From Streptomyces cathayae (GTDB taxonomy: Bacteria > Actinomycetota > Actinomycetes > Streptomycetales > Streptomycetaceae), in NCBI RefSeq assembly GCF_029760955.1, contig NZ_CP121682.1, forward strand, positions 4,402,001 to 4,466,000: a stretch of DNA of 64,000 nucleotides, given 5' to 3'. Made by a program: the position numbers and the translations under genes. The stretch's first letter is position 1. The number at the start of each line of letters is the position of its first letter. This document shows, one piece after another, positions 24,167 to 33,303 of this stretch. The notes beneath the pieces are model-generated. The model was not told the DNA's origin and made no database searches. It saw only the letters and a program-made list of their open reading frames with translations.

Positions 24167-24570
24167 GAGGTGCGCGGCGGCGCGGTCAGGTGCTCCCCGA
24201 GCTGCTCCACCAGCTCGCTCATGTTGTGCCCGATGAGCCCGGCGTCGGCGTCCTCGTCGGTGACGACGGCCAGATGCGCGCCCTGGCCGGCCTCCACGAT
24301 GAACAGCACGCCGCCGTAGAACTCGGTCATCGCCGACCTGACGCCTCCGCTGCCGTCACCGAACTCCACGGACGCGCCGTGCGACAGGGACTGGATGCCC
24401 GCGGCGATCGCGGCGAGCTGGTCGGCCTGGTCGGCGGAGAGCTCGGGGGTGCGGCACAGTTTCAGGCCGTCCCTGGACAGCACGAGCGCGTGCCGCGCGC
24501 CCGGCGTGCGCTCCAACAGGCCCTCTATCAGCCAGGTGAGCTTCTCGTCGGCGGTCGTCGTGCCGGTCAT
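24163..24570 (-). CDS. CvnB-type roadblock/LC7 protein
   Basis: The 135-aa roadblock/LC7 domain protein reads LTWLIEGLLERTPGARHALV, LSRDGLKL, ADQLAAIAAGIQSLSHGAS and EAGQGAHLAVVTDEDAD. Such domains regulate small GTPases; here the partner is CvnD encoded two genes on. The ATG at 24570 overlaps the CvnA stop. Confidence 0.93.
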   Translation of the reverse strand: MTGTTTADEKLTWLIEGLLERTPGARHALVLSRDGLKLCRTPELSADQADQLAAIAAGIQSLSHGASVEFGDGSGGVRSAMTEFYGGVLFIVEAGQGAHLAVVTDEDADAGLIGHNMSELVEQLGEHLTAPPRTS

Positions 24571-26798
24571 GAGGTGGTGTCGCCTTCCGGTGTTACGGGG
24601 GTGGAGGTCGGGGTCGGGGTGGGGGTGTCGAGGGGGGTGGTGCGTGCGCCGGTGTCTGTGCCGGTGCCTCTGTCTGTGCTCGTGCCTCTGTCTGTGCCTG
24701 TGCTCGTGCCGGTGTCCGTTTCTGTGCAGGGTGCTGCTTCCGGGCAGGGCGCCGCGTCGTCCGGGGCGGTGGCGCGGACGGCCTGGCGGAAGCTGCTGAA
24801 GCGGGCCGTGCGGGCCCTCGTCTCCTCGGCGGTGGGCGGCGCGGGGCGCGGGGTGGTGGCGCGGGTCCCGGCGCTCCGGGTGCGCTCGGCCTCGGCGAGG
24901 GTGCGGCCGCGGCGGCGGCGCGGGAGGCCGAGCGGGGACTCGTCCGGTGTGGAGGCGTCCGTGCCTGCGCCTGCGCCTGTGCCTGTGTTCGGGCTCGGGT
25001 CCGTGTGCCGGTCCGGGGACTCGTGGGTGGGCACCGGGTCGGGGTCGAGGTCGGCTCCGGCGCGGTGTGCCGCGTACGAGTGGCTGTTCGCCGCCGCGGG
25101 CGCCGCTGCGGGCGCCGGTGTGGCCGCGGGGTCCGTTTCCGCCGGGGCCGTGGCGTCGGCGGGGTGGACGGCCGGTGCCTCGGCCGGGCGGGTGTGGTGG
25201 CGCTGGGGGAGGCCCGACGCGGACGGCTCGGGTACCGCGCCCGCCGGTGCCTCGGGCCCGGAGCGTGCGGGCCGTGCGGGCCGGGTGTGCGCTTCGGTGC
25301 GGGCGGGGGCGCCGGCGGGCGGGGTGTGGGGCGCGTCCGGCGATACGAGGATGTCCTGCGGTACGAGCATCAGGACGCCCGTGCCGCCGCGGGCCGAGGG
25401 CCGGTAGGAGACCCGGAGGCCGTAGCGCCGGGCCAGCCGGCCCACCACGGCGAGTCCGAGCCGGGTGCCGGTGAGGCCGCCGAGCCCGCTGGTCTCGCCG
25501 GAGACCGCACGCTCGGCACGCCGCAGCTGGGCCTCGCCCATGACGAGCCCGCTGTCCTCGACGGAGACGATGACACCGGCCGGCACCTCCTCCACGTAGA
25601 CGTGGACCTCGGCGGTCGGCGGCGAGAAGTTGGCCGCGTTGTCGAGGAGTTCGGCGAGCGCGTGCATCACGCCCTCGGCGGCGTGCCCGGCGACGGCGGT
25701 GTCGGCGGCGGAGTGGACGCGGACGCGCCGGTAGCCGCTGATCCTGCCCATGGCGCCGCGCAGGATCGACTCCATGCGGATCGGCCGGGCCCAGCGGCGG
25801 CCCGAGCGGGCGCCGGTGAGGACGGCGACGGAGTCGGCGAGCCTGCCCGCCTGCGCGGTGCGGTGGTCGAGGTGGAGGAGGTCGGCGAGGACCTCCTCGT
25901 CGTGGTGCTTGTCCTCCATCGCGCGCAGGTCCGCGAGCATGCCGGTGGACAGGGCCTGCATCCGGCCGGCCGCGTTGGCCGTCGCGGACAGCGCGGCGGC
26001 GCGGGCGCTGTCGGCCTCGCGCAGCCGGACGGCCAGCCGCGCGTTCTCCCCGATGTGCCGGTCCCGGTCCTGGGACAGCCGCGCCCGCTCCTCGCCGATC
26101 CGCTTGAGGTCCGCGTCGAGCCGGTCGCGCTCGTCGGCGTGCTGCCGCACCAGTCCGGCGGTGTGGGCGTCGTGTTCCTCGGCGCGCCGGCGCAGTTCCC
26201 CGGCGTGCTCGTCGGCGAGCCGGGAGAGCTCGGCGACGTGGTCCTCCCTCAGCCGGGTGAGTTCGGCGGCGTGGGCGTCGGTGAGACGGGAGAGTTCGGC
26301 GGTGTGTTCCTCCGTGAGCCGCCTCCGCTCGGCGGTGTGCTCCTGCGCCGACCGGGCCGTGGTGGTGGCGTGCTGCTCGTTGAGGCGTTCGCGCTCCGCC
26401 GCCACGGACTTCGCGAGGCGGTCCCGCTCCTGGTCCAGGTCGGCCGACAACCGGGCCCGTTCCCGGGTGAGTTCGCCGGTCAGCCGCTCGTGCTGGCGGC
26501 GGGCCTCCTCCGCCTGCCGGGCGCGCTCCTGGAGCAGCCGGCCGACGTCCTGGGAGACCTCCTCCAGTCGCCCGCGGAGCGCCCGCGCCGTCAGGGCGGC
26601 GTGGGTGGCCCAGGTGACGGCCGCGCACAGCAGCAGGGCGGCGACCACTCCGGCCGCCGTGAGGACGGGGCGCGCGGAGGCCGGTCCCAGGAGCACCGCG
26701 ACGACGACCCCGATCGCGGCGAGTGCCGCGGTGAGCAGGGGGACGGGCAGCAGGCTGCGGGGGGTGGGGCGGTCGCCGGGGAGCAGGGGAGAGGTCAT
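24567..26798 (-). CDS. CvnA-type sensor kinase-like protein
   Basis: The 743-aa protein has two membrane helices near the N-terminus (LLTAALAAIGVVVAVLLG and VVAALLLCAAVTWATHA) and almost no extracellular loop. A long coiled coil with 11-residue repeats (RLTEEHTAELS, RLTDAHAAELT, RLREDHVAELS, RLADEHAGELR) follows. Next come a DHp-like helix with LLHLDHRTAQAG and a GHKL ATPase (N box ALAELLDNAANFSPP; GLAVVGRLARRYGL). A Pro/Ala/Thr-rich disordered tail of about 220 residues ends the protein. It is the sensor of the conservon. I take the ATG at 26798 behind GAGGA. Confidence 0.9.
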   Translation of the reverse strand: MTSPLLPGDRPTPRSLLPVPLLTAALAAIGVVVAVLLGPASARPVLTAAGVVAALLLCAAVTWATHAALTARALRGRLEEVSQDVGRLLQERARQAEEARRQHERLTGELTRERARLSADLDQERDRLAKSVAAERERLNEQHATTTARSAQEHTAERRRLTEEHTAELSRLTDAHAAELTRLREDHVAELSRLADEHAGELRRRAEEHDAHTAGLVRQHADERDRLDADLKRIGEERARLSQDRDRHIGENARLAVRLREADSARAAALSATANAAGRMQALSTGMLADLRAMEDKHHDEEVLADLLHLDHRTAQAGRLADSVAVLTGARSGRRWARPIRMESILRGAMGRISGYRRVRVHSAADTAVAGHAAEGVMHALAELLDNAANFSPPTAEVHVYVEEVPAGVIVSVEDSGLVMGEAQLRRAERAVSGETSGLGGLTGTRLGLAVVGRLARRYGLRVSYRPSARGGTGVLMLVPQDILVSPDAPHTPPAGAPARTEAHTRPARPARSGPEAPAGAVPEPSASGLPQRHHTRPAEAPAVHPADATAPAETDPAATPAPAAAPAAANSHSYAAHRAGADLDPDPVPTHESPDRHTDPSPNTGTGAGAGTDASTPDESPLGLPRRRRGRTLAEAERTRSAGTRATTPRPAPPTAEETRARTARFSSFRQAVRATAPDDAAPCPEAAPCTETDTGTSTGTDRGTSTDRGTGTDTGARTTPLDTPTPTPTSTPVTPEGDTTS
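24640..24735 (-). repeat. Degenerate microsatellite in the cvnA tail
   Basis: Six-base variants of GTGCCT/CTGTGC/CTGTCT repeat here and encode the Thr/Gly/Asp run near the protein's end (TDTGTSTGTDRGTSTDRG). Length polymorphism in the disordered tail is likely between strains. Confidence 0.6.
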
Positions 26799-26805
26799 CA
26801 ATCAG

Positions 26806-26939
26806 GGTCCTCGGTCGGGTCCTCGGTCGGGTCCGCTGGGCATACGCCGTCGTCTGCCCGTGTCGTCTGTACGTGCTGTCCACGCGTGTTGTGCACACGT
26901 GCTGTCCACGCGTGTTGTCCACGCGTGTTGTCCGCGCGG
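26806..26939. repeat. 12-bp and 13-bp tandem arrays upstream of the conservon
   Basis: GGTCCTCGGTCG is repeated at 26806-26817 and 26818-26829. Then a 13-bp unit TGTCCACGCGTGT stands at 26877-26889, 26903-26915 and 26916-26928, with a variant TGTGCACACGTGC at 26890-26902 and a partial unit at 26929-26939. Each main unit has the palindrome ACGCGT at its core. The arrays sit in the 387-bp divergent promoter region of cvnA and the FAD/Fe-S oxidase gene. Confidence 0.8.
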
Positions 26940-27022
26940 CCCTCGGACGGTCCATGGGGTCGCCGGAACCGGTTTCGGGGTCGCTTCCGGAACGAGGGCC
27001 GACAACTGCGCGCAACTCGCGG

Positions 27023-27097
27023 TCACTATATGCAAGTTAGTGATCTGCTTGGGAAGATTCCGTTCCCGTTCTCGGGATTTGAGTCACTCCTGAGTGA
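27023..27097. promoter_or_regulatory. Pair of TCACT palindromes before the FAD/Fe-S oxidase gene
   Basis: TCACTA-N9-TAGTGA at 27023-27043 and TCACTC-CT-GAGTGA at 27084-27097 share the TCACT arm. They lie about 90-160 bp upstream of the ATG at 27186 and are likely operator sites. The binding regulator is not encoded next door. Confidence 0.45.
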
Positions 27098-27185
27098 ATC
27101 GGCGCCCCGGCGTCCCCGCCCCGTGCGCCGCGCGGGGTGTGCGCCACCGCCGGTGTGCCGTCCGTTCCGGGGGCATCCTGGGAGC

Positions 27186-30068
27186 ATGACGGATCTCCGG
27201 GAACTGCGGGCCGGACTGCGCGCGGGCGTGCGCGGCGATGTGGACTTCGGCGTCACCGCGCGGGCGCTGACCACCATGGACGCCTCCAACTACCGCCGGG
27301 TGCCGCTGGGCGTGGTGTCGCCGCGGGACGCCGACGACGTGGCGGCGGTGCTCGCCGTCTGCCGGGAGCACGGCGTCCCCGTGGTGCCGCGCGGCGGCGG
27401 CACGTCGATCGCGGGCCAGGCGACCGGCACCGGCGTGGTGCTCGACCTCACCCGGTACATGAACCGGCTGCTGTCCCTCGACCCGGAGGCCCGCACGGCC
27501 GTCGTCCAGCCCGGCCTCGTCCTCGACCGGCTCCAGGAGGCCGCCGCCCCGCACGGCCTGCGCTTCGGCCCGGACCCCTCCACGCACAGCCGCTGCACTC
27601 TCGGCGGCATGATCGGCAACAACTCCTGCGGCTCCCACTCGGTCGCCTGGGGGACGACGGCGGACAACGTGCGGGAACTGTCGGTGATCACCCCGCGCGG
27701 GGAGCGGCTGCGACCCGGACCGGGATGGGCCGGGGCCCCGGCGGGACTGCGGGAGCTGGTGGACGGCGAACTCGCCCGCCTGCGCACCGGTTTCCCCGAA
27801 CTGCCCCGCCGCATCTCCGGATACGCCCTGGACGCCCTGCTGCCCGAGAGGGGCGCCGACGTCGCCCGCTCCTTCTGCGGCTCCGAGGGCACGCTGGGCG
27901 TGCTGACGGAGGCGGTCGTGGAGCTGGTGCGCGCCCCCCGCGCGCGTGCGCTCGCCGTGCTGGCGTACGCCGACGAGAGCGGCGCCGCCGAGGCCGCGGC
28001 CGGGCTGCTGGCGCACCACCCGCTCACCGTGGAGGGCATGGCGGCCGATCTGGTGCCGTCCTCGGTGGACCTTCCGCGCGGGGGAGCCTGGCTGTTCGTC
28101 GAGACCGGCGGGGACACGGAGGACGAGGCACGCGCGCGTGCGGACGCGATCGTCCGCGCGGCGGACGTCGTGGACTCCCTGGTGGTGACCGACCCGGCCC
28201 GGCAGCGCGCCCTGTGGCGCATCCGGGAGGACGCGAGCGGCACCGCGACCCGGATGCCGGACGGGAGCGAGGCCTGGCCCGGCTGGGAGGACTGCGCGGT
28301 GCCGCCCGCCCGGCTCGGCGCGTACCTGCGGGACTTCCGGGGGCTGCTGGCCGCCCACGGGCTGCGCGGGTCGCCGTACGGGCACTTCGGGGACGGCTGC
28401 ATCCACGTCCGTATCGACTTCGACCTGCTGACGGAACCGGGCGTCGCCCGCTTCCGGACCTTCTCCGGGGAACTCGCCGACCTGGTCGTGGCCCACGGCG
28501 GATCGCTGTCCGGCGAGCACGGCGACGGACAGGCGCGCGCGGAGCTGCTGCCGCGCATGTACGGCCCGGAGACGGTGGCCCTCTTCGAGCGCGTCAAGGG
28601 CCTCTGGGACCCGGACGACCTGCTCAACCCGGGGATGCTGGTGCGCCCCGAGCCCCTGGACGCGAACCTCCGCTTCGCCGTCCTGCCGCGCGAACCGGTG
28701 GACGTCGCCTTCGGCTACCCCGCCGACGGCGGCGACTTCTCCGCGGCGGTCCGCCGCTGCGTGGGCGTCGCCAAGTGCCGTACGGAGTCGGTGTCGGGAC
28801 CGGCGGTGATGTGCCCCTCGTTCCGGGCCACGGGCCGGGAGGAGCACTCCACGCGCGGGCGGGCGCGCCTGCTGCACGAGATGCTCGCCGGCGAGCTGGT
28901 GACCGACGGCTGGCGGTCCACGGAGGTACGGGACGCGCTGGACCTGTGCCTGTCCTGCAAGGGCTGCCGTTCGGACTGCCCGGTCGGGGTCGACATGGCC
29001 ACCTACAAGGCGGAGTTCCTCCACCACCACTACGCCGGCCGCCGCCGGCCCGCCGCCCACCACACGATGGGCCGGCTGCCGCTGTGGCTGGGCTGGGTGG
29101 CGCGTACCAGGTCGGCGGCGCTGGTCAACGCGGGCGCCTCGGTGGGCCCGCTCGCGCGGGCGGCGAAACGGCTGGGCGGGATCGCGGGGGAGCGGGAGAT
29201 CCCGCGCCTGGCCGGGGAGCCGTTCACCCGCTGGTGGCGGGGACGGCGGACCGCCGTGCCCGCTGACAGCGGTGCCCTGGTGGTCCTCTGGCCGGACACC
29301 TTCACCGAGCACCTCTCGCCCTCCGTGGGCCGCGCGGCCGTACGGGTCCTGGAGGCGGCGGGCCTGCGGGTCGCGCTGCCCCCGACACTGCGCCTGGCCG
29401 GAGCCCGGAGCCCGGTGGGGGACGCGCGCTCCCGCTCGGCGCTGCGGCTGCTGACGGCCCGCCGCGGCCGGGTCTGCTGCGGCCTGACGTACATCTCGAC
29501 CGGTCAGCTCGACCGCGCCCGCGCGGTGCTGCGCCGCACCCTGGACCTGATGGAACCGGTGCTCGCCACCGACGCCCCGGTGGTCGTCCTGGAGCCGAGC
29601 TGCGCGGCGACCCTGCGCACGGACGCCCCGGAACTCCTGCACGACGACCCCCGCGCGGCACAACTGGCGTCCCGTGTCCGCACGTTCGCGGAGACCCTGG
29701 AGCAGTACGCGCCGGACTGGACCCCACCGGCCCTGGACCGCCCCGTCGCCGGCCAGACCCACTGCCACCAGCACGCGGTCCTCGGCGACACGGCCGACCG
29801 CCGGCTGCGCGCCGCCGCGGGCCTCACCGGCGACCTGAGCGGCGGCTGCTGCGGCCTCGCCGGCAACTTCGGCTTCGAGCAGGGCCACTACGAGGTCTCG
29901 GCCGCCTGCGCGGAGGACCAACTCCTCCCCGCGGTACGCCAGGCACCCGAGAACGCCCTGATCCTGGCCGACGGCTACTCCTGCCGCACCCAACTGGCCC
30001 AACTGGCGAACACCCGGGGCCGCCACCTGGCGGAGGCCCTGGCGGAGGCCCTGGAGGAAATCCCGTGA
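27186..30068 (+). CDS. FAD-linked oxidase / Fe-S fusion (YdiJ/Dld-II-like)
   Basis: The 960-aa fusion has an N-terminal PCMH FAD-binding domain (VVPRGGGTSIAGQATG at 66-81; DPSTHSRCTLGGMIGNNSCG) and a FAD-oxidase C domain (SPYGHFGDGCIHVRIDFDLL, SGEHGDGQARAELL). A ferredoxin part follows (CVGVAKCR, MCPSF and CLSCKGCRSDCP at about 587-598). The C-terminal cysteine-rich CCG domain includes SGGCCGLAGNFGFE. The family oxidises D-2-hydroxyacids such as D-lactate or D-2-hydroxyglutarate and passes electrons toward the membrane. The substrate is not determined. ATG 27186 follows GGGAGC. Confidence 0.9.
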   Translation: MTDLRELRAGLRAGVRGDVDFGVTARALTTMDASNYRRVPLGVVSPRDADDVAAVLAVCREHGVPVVPRGGGTSIAGQATGTGVVLDLTRYMNRLLSLDPEARTAVVQPGLVLDRLQEAAAPHGLRFGPDPSTHSRCTLGGMIGNNSCGSHSVAWGTTADNVRELSVITPRGERLRPGPGWAGAPAGLRELVDGELARLRTGFPELPRRISGYALDALLPERGADVARSFCGSEGTLGVLTEAVVELVRAPRARALAVLAYADESGAAEAAAGLLAHHPLTVEGMAADLVPSSVDLPRGGAWLFVETGGDTEDEARARADAIVRAADVVDSLVVTDPARQRALWRIREDASGTATRMPDGSEAWPGWEDCAVPPARLGAYLRDFRGLLAAHGLRGSPYGHFGDGCIHVRIDFDLLTEPGVARFRTFSGELADLVVAHGGSLSGEHGDGQARAELLPRMYGPETVALFERVKGLWDPDDLLNPGMLVRPEPLDANLRFAVLPREPVDVAFGYPADGGDFSAAVRRCVGVAKCRTESVSGPAVMCPSFRATGREEHSTRGRARLLHEMLAGELVTDGWRSTEVRDALDLCLSCKGCRSDCPVGVDMATYKAEFLHHHYAGRRRPAAHHTMGRLPLWLGWVARTRSAALVNAGASVGPLARAAKRLGGIAGEREIPRLAGEPFTRWWRGRRTAVPADSGALVVLWPDTFTEHLSPSVGRAAVRVLEAAGLRVALPPTLRLAGARSPVGDARSRSALRLLTARRGRVCCGLTYISTGQLDRARAVLRRTLDLMEPVLATDAPVVVLEPSCAATLRTDAPELLHDDPRAAQLASRVRTFAETLEQYAPDWTPPALDRPVAGQTHCHQHAVLGDTADRRLRAAAGLTGDLSGGCCGLAGNFGFEQGHYEVSAACAEDQLLPAVRQAPENALILADGYSCRTQLAQLANTRGRHLAEALAEALEEIP

Positions 30069-30266
30069 ACGGCTCCCGCCCTTGTGTCCCCAACGCGCTC
30101 ACCTGAGCCACCGCAACCTCCGCCCCCGGCTCTCCGCCCCCGGCTCTCCACTTCCCGGTCTCCGGGAGACGATGCGGTGAGCGTCTGCCCCAGCAGCCGG
30201 AGCAGGCGGGCTGAGGAACGGCAGCGCTTTCAGTGGGCTGATGACTCGAACAAAGGGGCACTGGAC

Positions 30267-31388
30267 ATGAGTTTCCGTCTGAAGGCGATCACCCGCGAGG
30301 AGCACCTGGCCTTCGTCACGGCCCGGCCTTCGGTGAGTCACATGCAGGTGCCCGCCTGGGGGGATGTGAAGCCGGACTGGCGGGCCGAGAGCCTGGGGTG
30401 GTTCGACGACGAGGATCGTCTCGTCGGTGTGGGGCTGGTGCTGTTCCGGCCGTTGCCGAAGCTCAGGCGGTTCCTCGCCTATCTGCCCGAAGGACCGGTC
30501 ATCGAATGGGACGCGCCGGATCTCCACCGATGGCTCGATCCCATGCTCGTCCATCTGAAGGCCCAGGGCGCGTTCTCGGTGAAGATGGGCCCGCCCGTCG
30601 TCGCTCGCCGCTGGAGTGCCGAGGCGGTCAAGGCGGCGATCGCCGACCCGCGGGCCAGACGTCTGCGGGACGCGGAGGCCACCGCGCACGAGCCGAGGGC
30701 CTTCGACGTCGCTGACCGGCTGCGACAGATGGGCTGGCAGCAGACCGAGCCGGGCAGCGAGGACGGCTTCGCCGCCGGCCAGCCACGCTATGTGTTCCAA
30801 GTCCCGTTCTCCGGAAGGTCGCTGGAGGACATCCAGCGCGGCCTCAACCAGCAGTGGCGCCGCAACATCAAGAAGTCGGAGAAGGCGGGCGTCAAGGTCG
30901 TCCGCGGCGGCTACGAGGACCTTCCCGCCTTCTACGACCTCTACGTCGAGACCGCGGAACGCGACCGGTTCATCCCGCGCCCGCAGGCCTACTTCCAGCG
31001 CATGTGGACCGCGCTGACGGCCGAGGACCCGGACCGGATGCGCCTCTATCTCGCCCACCACGAAGGCGAGGTGCTCGCGGCGGCGACGATGCTGACCGTC
31101 GGTGAGCACGTCTGGTACTCCTACGGAGCCTCCACCCACCGCAAGCGCGAGGTTCAACCGAACAACGCGATTCAGTGGCGGATGATGTGCGACGCCCACG
31201 AACTCGGCGCGAGCGTCTACGACTTCCGTGGCATCACCGACACCTTGGAGGAGAGCAATCACCTGCTCGGCCTGCTCCGGTTCAAGGTCGGCTCCGGAGG
31301 CCAGGCCGTGGAATACCTCGGTGAGTGGGACTTCCCCCTCAACAAGTTCCTGCACAAGGCCCTCGACCTCTACATGTCCCGCCGCTGA
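30267..31388 (+). CDS. femX: FemX-type aminoacyltransferase for the peptidoglycan bridge
   Basis: The 373-aa FemAB-family protein has two GNAT-like halves. Diagnostic segments are HMQVPAWGDVKPDWRAESLG, FLAYLPEGPVIEW, LNQQWRRNIKKSEKAGVKV and YGASTHRKREVQPNNAIQW, with YDFRGITDTLEESNHLLGLL near the end. It adds the first glycine to lipid II from glycyl-tRNA, an essential step in streptomycetes with a Gly bridge. The ATG at 30267 follows AAGGGG. An upstream extension is open but has atypical codons. Confidence 0.88.
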   Translation: MSFRLKAITREEHLAFVTARPSVSHMQVPAWGDVKPDWRAESLGWFDDEDRLVGVGLVLFRPLPKLRRFLAYLPEGPVIEWDAPDLHRWLDPMLVHLKAQGAFSVKMGPPVVARRWSAEAVKAAIADPRARRLRDAEATAHEPRAFDVADRLRQMGWQQTEPGSEDGFAAGQPRYVFQVPFSGRSLEDIQRGLNQQWRRNIKKSEKAGVKVVRGGYEDLPAFYDLYVETAERDRFIPRPQAYFQRMWTALTAEDPDRMRLYLAHHEGEVLAAATMLTVGEHVWYSYGASTHRKREVQPNNAIQWRMMCDAHELGASVYDFRGITDTLEESNHLLGLLRFKVGSGGQAVEYLGEWDFPLNKFLHKALDLYMSRR

Positions 31389-31719
31389 GACCGCACGGCG
31401 CCGCGGGCACCTCCGATCACTGGACCGGTCCACCGGGTGGGGTGCCATCGTGCATGGCGGGCGAGCCCTGAGGCGGCGCCGGAGGTCGTGACACGCCTGC
31501 CGAAAAGCGTGAGCACTTCGGGTGTTGGTGTCCATGTGCTGCTCGTCTGAGCGCTCAAGGGACACTTTTCCGCTGACTGCTCACGCTTTTCAGCAGGTAC
31601 CCCCGTCGGGCCGCCGGAGTACGGGGATCGCGCGTTCCGGGCCACCGGCCCGCATGGTCGGCGTCTTCTCGCGTGCGCTGCCGGGGAGGACCGGGGTTCC
31701 GGAGTGTTGAAGGGCGGCT
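31389..31719. other. Convergent intergenic region holding element copy 2
   Basis: This interval separates the convergent femX and von Willebrand lipoprotein genes. It contains the structured element at 31496-31597; I see no gene in the rest. Confidence 0.6.
31496..31597. ncRNA. Structured 100-nt element, copy 2
   Basis: CCTGCCGAAAAGCGTGAGCA (31496-31515) pairs with TGCTCACGCTTTTCAGCAGG (31578-31597) at 19 of 20 positions. Inside, GTGTCC (31528-31533) pairs with GGACAC (31560-31565) below an apical GCTC-GTCT-GAGC. The order, sizes and several internal words match the copy at 17573-17672. Confidence 0.5.
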
Positions 31720-33303
31720 TCAGGCCAGGCGGTTCGCGTCGCGGATGGCCTGGGTCAGGTCGCGGACGGCTTTGTCCTCGGTTCGGGAGGACAGGTCGGC
31801 GGCGTGGTCGGCGAGTTCGCCGAGGCCGGGGGCGCCGGGCAGGGCGCTGTGGCGGTGGTCGGTGGAGCGCAGGGCGTCGGCGAAGTAGGCGGCGGTCGCG
31901 GTGAGCGTGAGGCCGCGGTCGGCGGTCCAGACGGAGTCGTCGAGGGCGTCGGCCTCCAGGTCGCCGGTCTCCTCGTGCGGGGCGCGGGTGTCGGGGTCGA
32001 GCCAGCGGACCGTGGCCGTGGCGAGGTGGCCGTCGGCGCCGGGCCTCGTACGGACCGCGTACAGGGCGGTGACGGTGTGGCCGGGGCCGACCTCGCCGCC
32101 GTCGACGTCGTCGTCGCGGAAGTCCTCGTCGGCGACGCGGCGGTTGTCGTAGCCGACGAGGCGGAACTCGGCGACCGTCCGCGGGTCGAAGGCGACCTGG
32201 GCCTTGGCGTCGCGGGCGGTCAGCTCGATGTTGCGGGGCAGCTGTTCGCAGAAGACCTCGCGGGCCTCCTCCTCGTCGGACACGTACACCGTGTGGCCGT
32301 CGCCCTTGTCGGCGAGGCGTTCCATCAGGGCGTCGCCGTAGTCGCTGCCGACGCCCACGCCGAAGAGGGTGATGCCGTGCTCGCGACGGGACGTCGAGAT
32401 GCGTTCGAGGATCGCGTCGGCGTCGGTCTCGCCGGTGTTGGCGAGTGCGTCGGAGACGAGGACGACCCGGTTGGTGGCGCCCTCGCGCAGGCCGTCGACG
32501 GCGGTCTCGTAGCCGGTCTCGACGCCCGCGCCGAGGTTGGTGGACCGAGCCGGTTCCAGGCTGTCGACGGCGTCGTGGATCTCGCCCCGGTTGCCGTCGA
32601 GGCGGGTCATCGGCAGCACGGTCTCGGCCTCGTCGCTGAAGGTGACGATCGCCACGGAGTCCTCGTCGCGCAGCCGGTCCGTCATGGTGCCGAGGGACTG
32701 CCGGGCGAGGTCGAGGCGGCCCGGTTCGGCCATGGAGCCGGAGATGTCGACGACGAAGGTGAGGGCCGCGGGCGGGCGCTCGCCGCTCGGCTCGGCGGGA
32801 CGGGTGGCGAGGCCGACGCGGACCAGGGACCAGTCGTCCTCGTCGGTGCGGGCGCCGTCGAGGGTGACCGTGAAGCCGTCGCCGTCGGGACGTTCGTAGT
32901 CCTGGCGGAAGCTGTTGACGAACTCCTCGGGCCGGACCGTCGACGGGTCGGGCAGCCGGCCCTCGGCGAGGGTGCGGCGGGCATAGCCGTAGGAGGCGGT
33001 GTCGACGTCGAGGGCGAAGGTGGACAGGTAGTCCGGCGCGGGGGCGAGGTCGCGGGAGTCCTGCTCACCCTCGCGTCGCTCACCCGGGCCCCGGGGGCCG
33101 TCGGGGGCGGGGAGCTGGGCCGAGCCGTTCCCCTTGCGGTCGTACCCGTTGTCGGCCGTCGCGTTCTCGTTGCCGCCGCCCGCGCTGCATCCGGTGAGCA
33201 GCAGGCCGCTCGCCGCCGCGAGCGCCAGCAGCGCGCCGCTCAGCCTCCGTGCCCCGTGCCGCTTCGTTGTTCCGTGGTGCTTCGTCGTCGTGTGCCACTT
33301 CAT
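31720..33303 (-). CDS. Lipoprotein with von Willebrand factor A domain (YfbK-like)
   Basis: The 527-aa protein has a lipobox LLLTGC with the acylated Cys39. A VWA N-terminal region (LSTFALDVDTASYGYARRTL, RPEEFVNSF) is followed by the VWA domain with MIDAS motif DISGS (186-190), later SDALANTG, and a C-terminal DUF3520-like region (AVRTRPGADGHLATATVRW). It is bound to the outer face of the membrane. The function of this family is unclear; roles in adhesion or enzyme assembly are proposed. The ATG at 33303 follows GAACGGACG. Confidence 0.9.
   Translation of the reverse strand: MKWHTTTKHHGTTKRHGARRLSGALLALAAASGLLLTGCSAGGGNENATADNGYDRKGNGSAQLPAPDGPRGPGERREGEQDSRDLAPAPDYLSTFALDVDTASYGYARRTLAEGRLPDPSTVRPEEFVNSFRQDYERPDGDGFTVTLDGARTDEDDWSLVRVGLATRPAEPSGERPPAALTFVVDISGSMAEPGRLDLARQSLGTMTDRLRDEDSVAIVTFSDEAETVLPMTRLDGNRGEIHDAVDSLEPARSTNLGAGVETGYETAVDGLREGATNRVVLVSDALANTGETDADAILERISTSRREHGITLFGVGVGSDYGDALMERLADKGDGHTVYVSDEEEAREVFCEQLPRNIELTARDAKAQVAFDPRTVAEFRLVGYDNRRVADEDFRDDDVDGGEVGPGHTVTALYAVRTRPGADGHLATATVRWLDPDTRAPHEETGDLEADALDDSVWTADRGLTLTATAAYFADALRSTDHRHSALPGAPGLGELADHAADLSSRTEDKAVRDLTQAIRDANRLA

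Noticed and set aside
25005..30068. A very long plus-strand open frame running through the conservon region into the FAD/Fe-S oxidase
   Set aside because: Only the part from 27186 has family motifs and proper codon bias. The upstream part is the antisense of cvnA, where GC-rich coding leaves stops rare.
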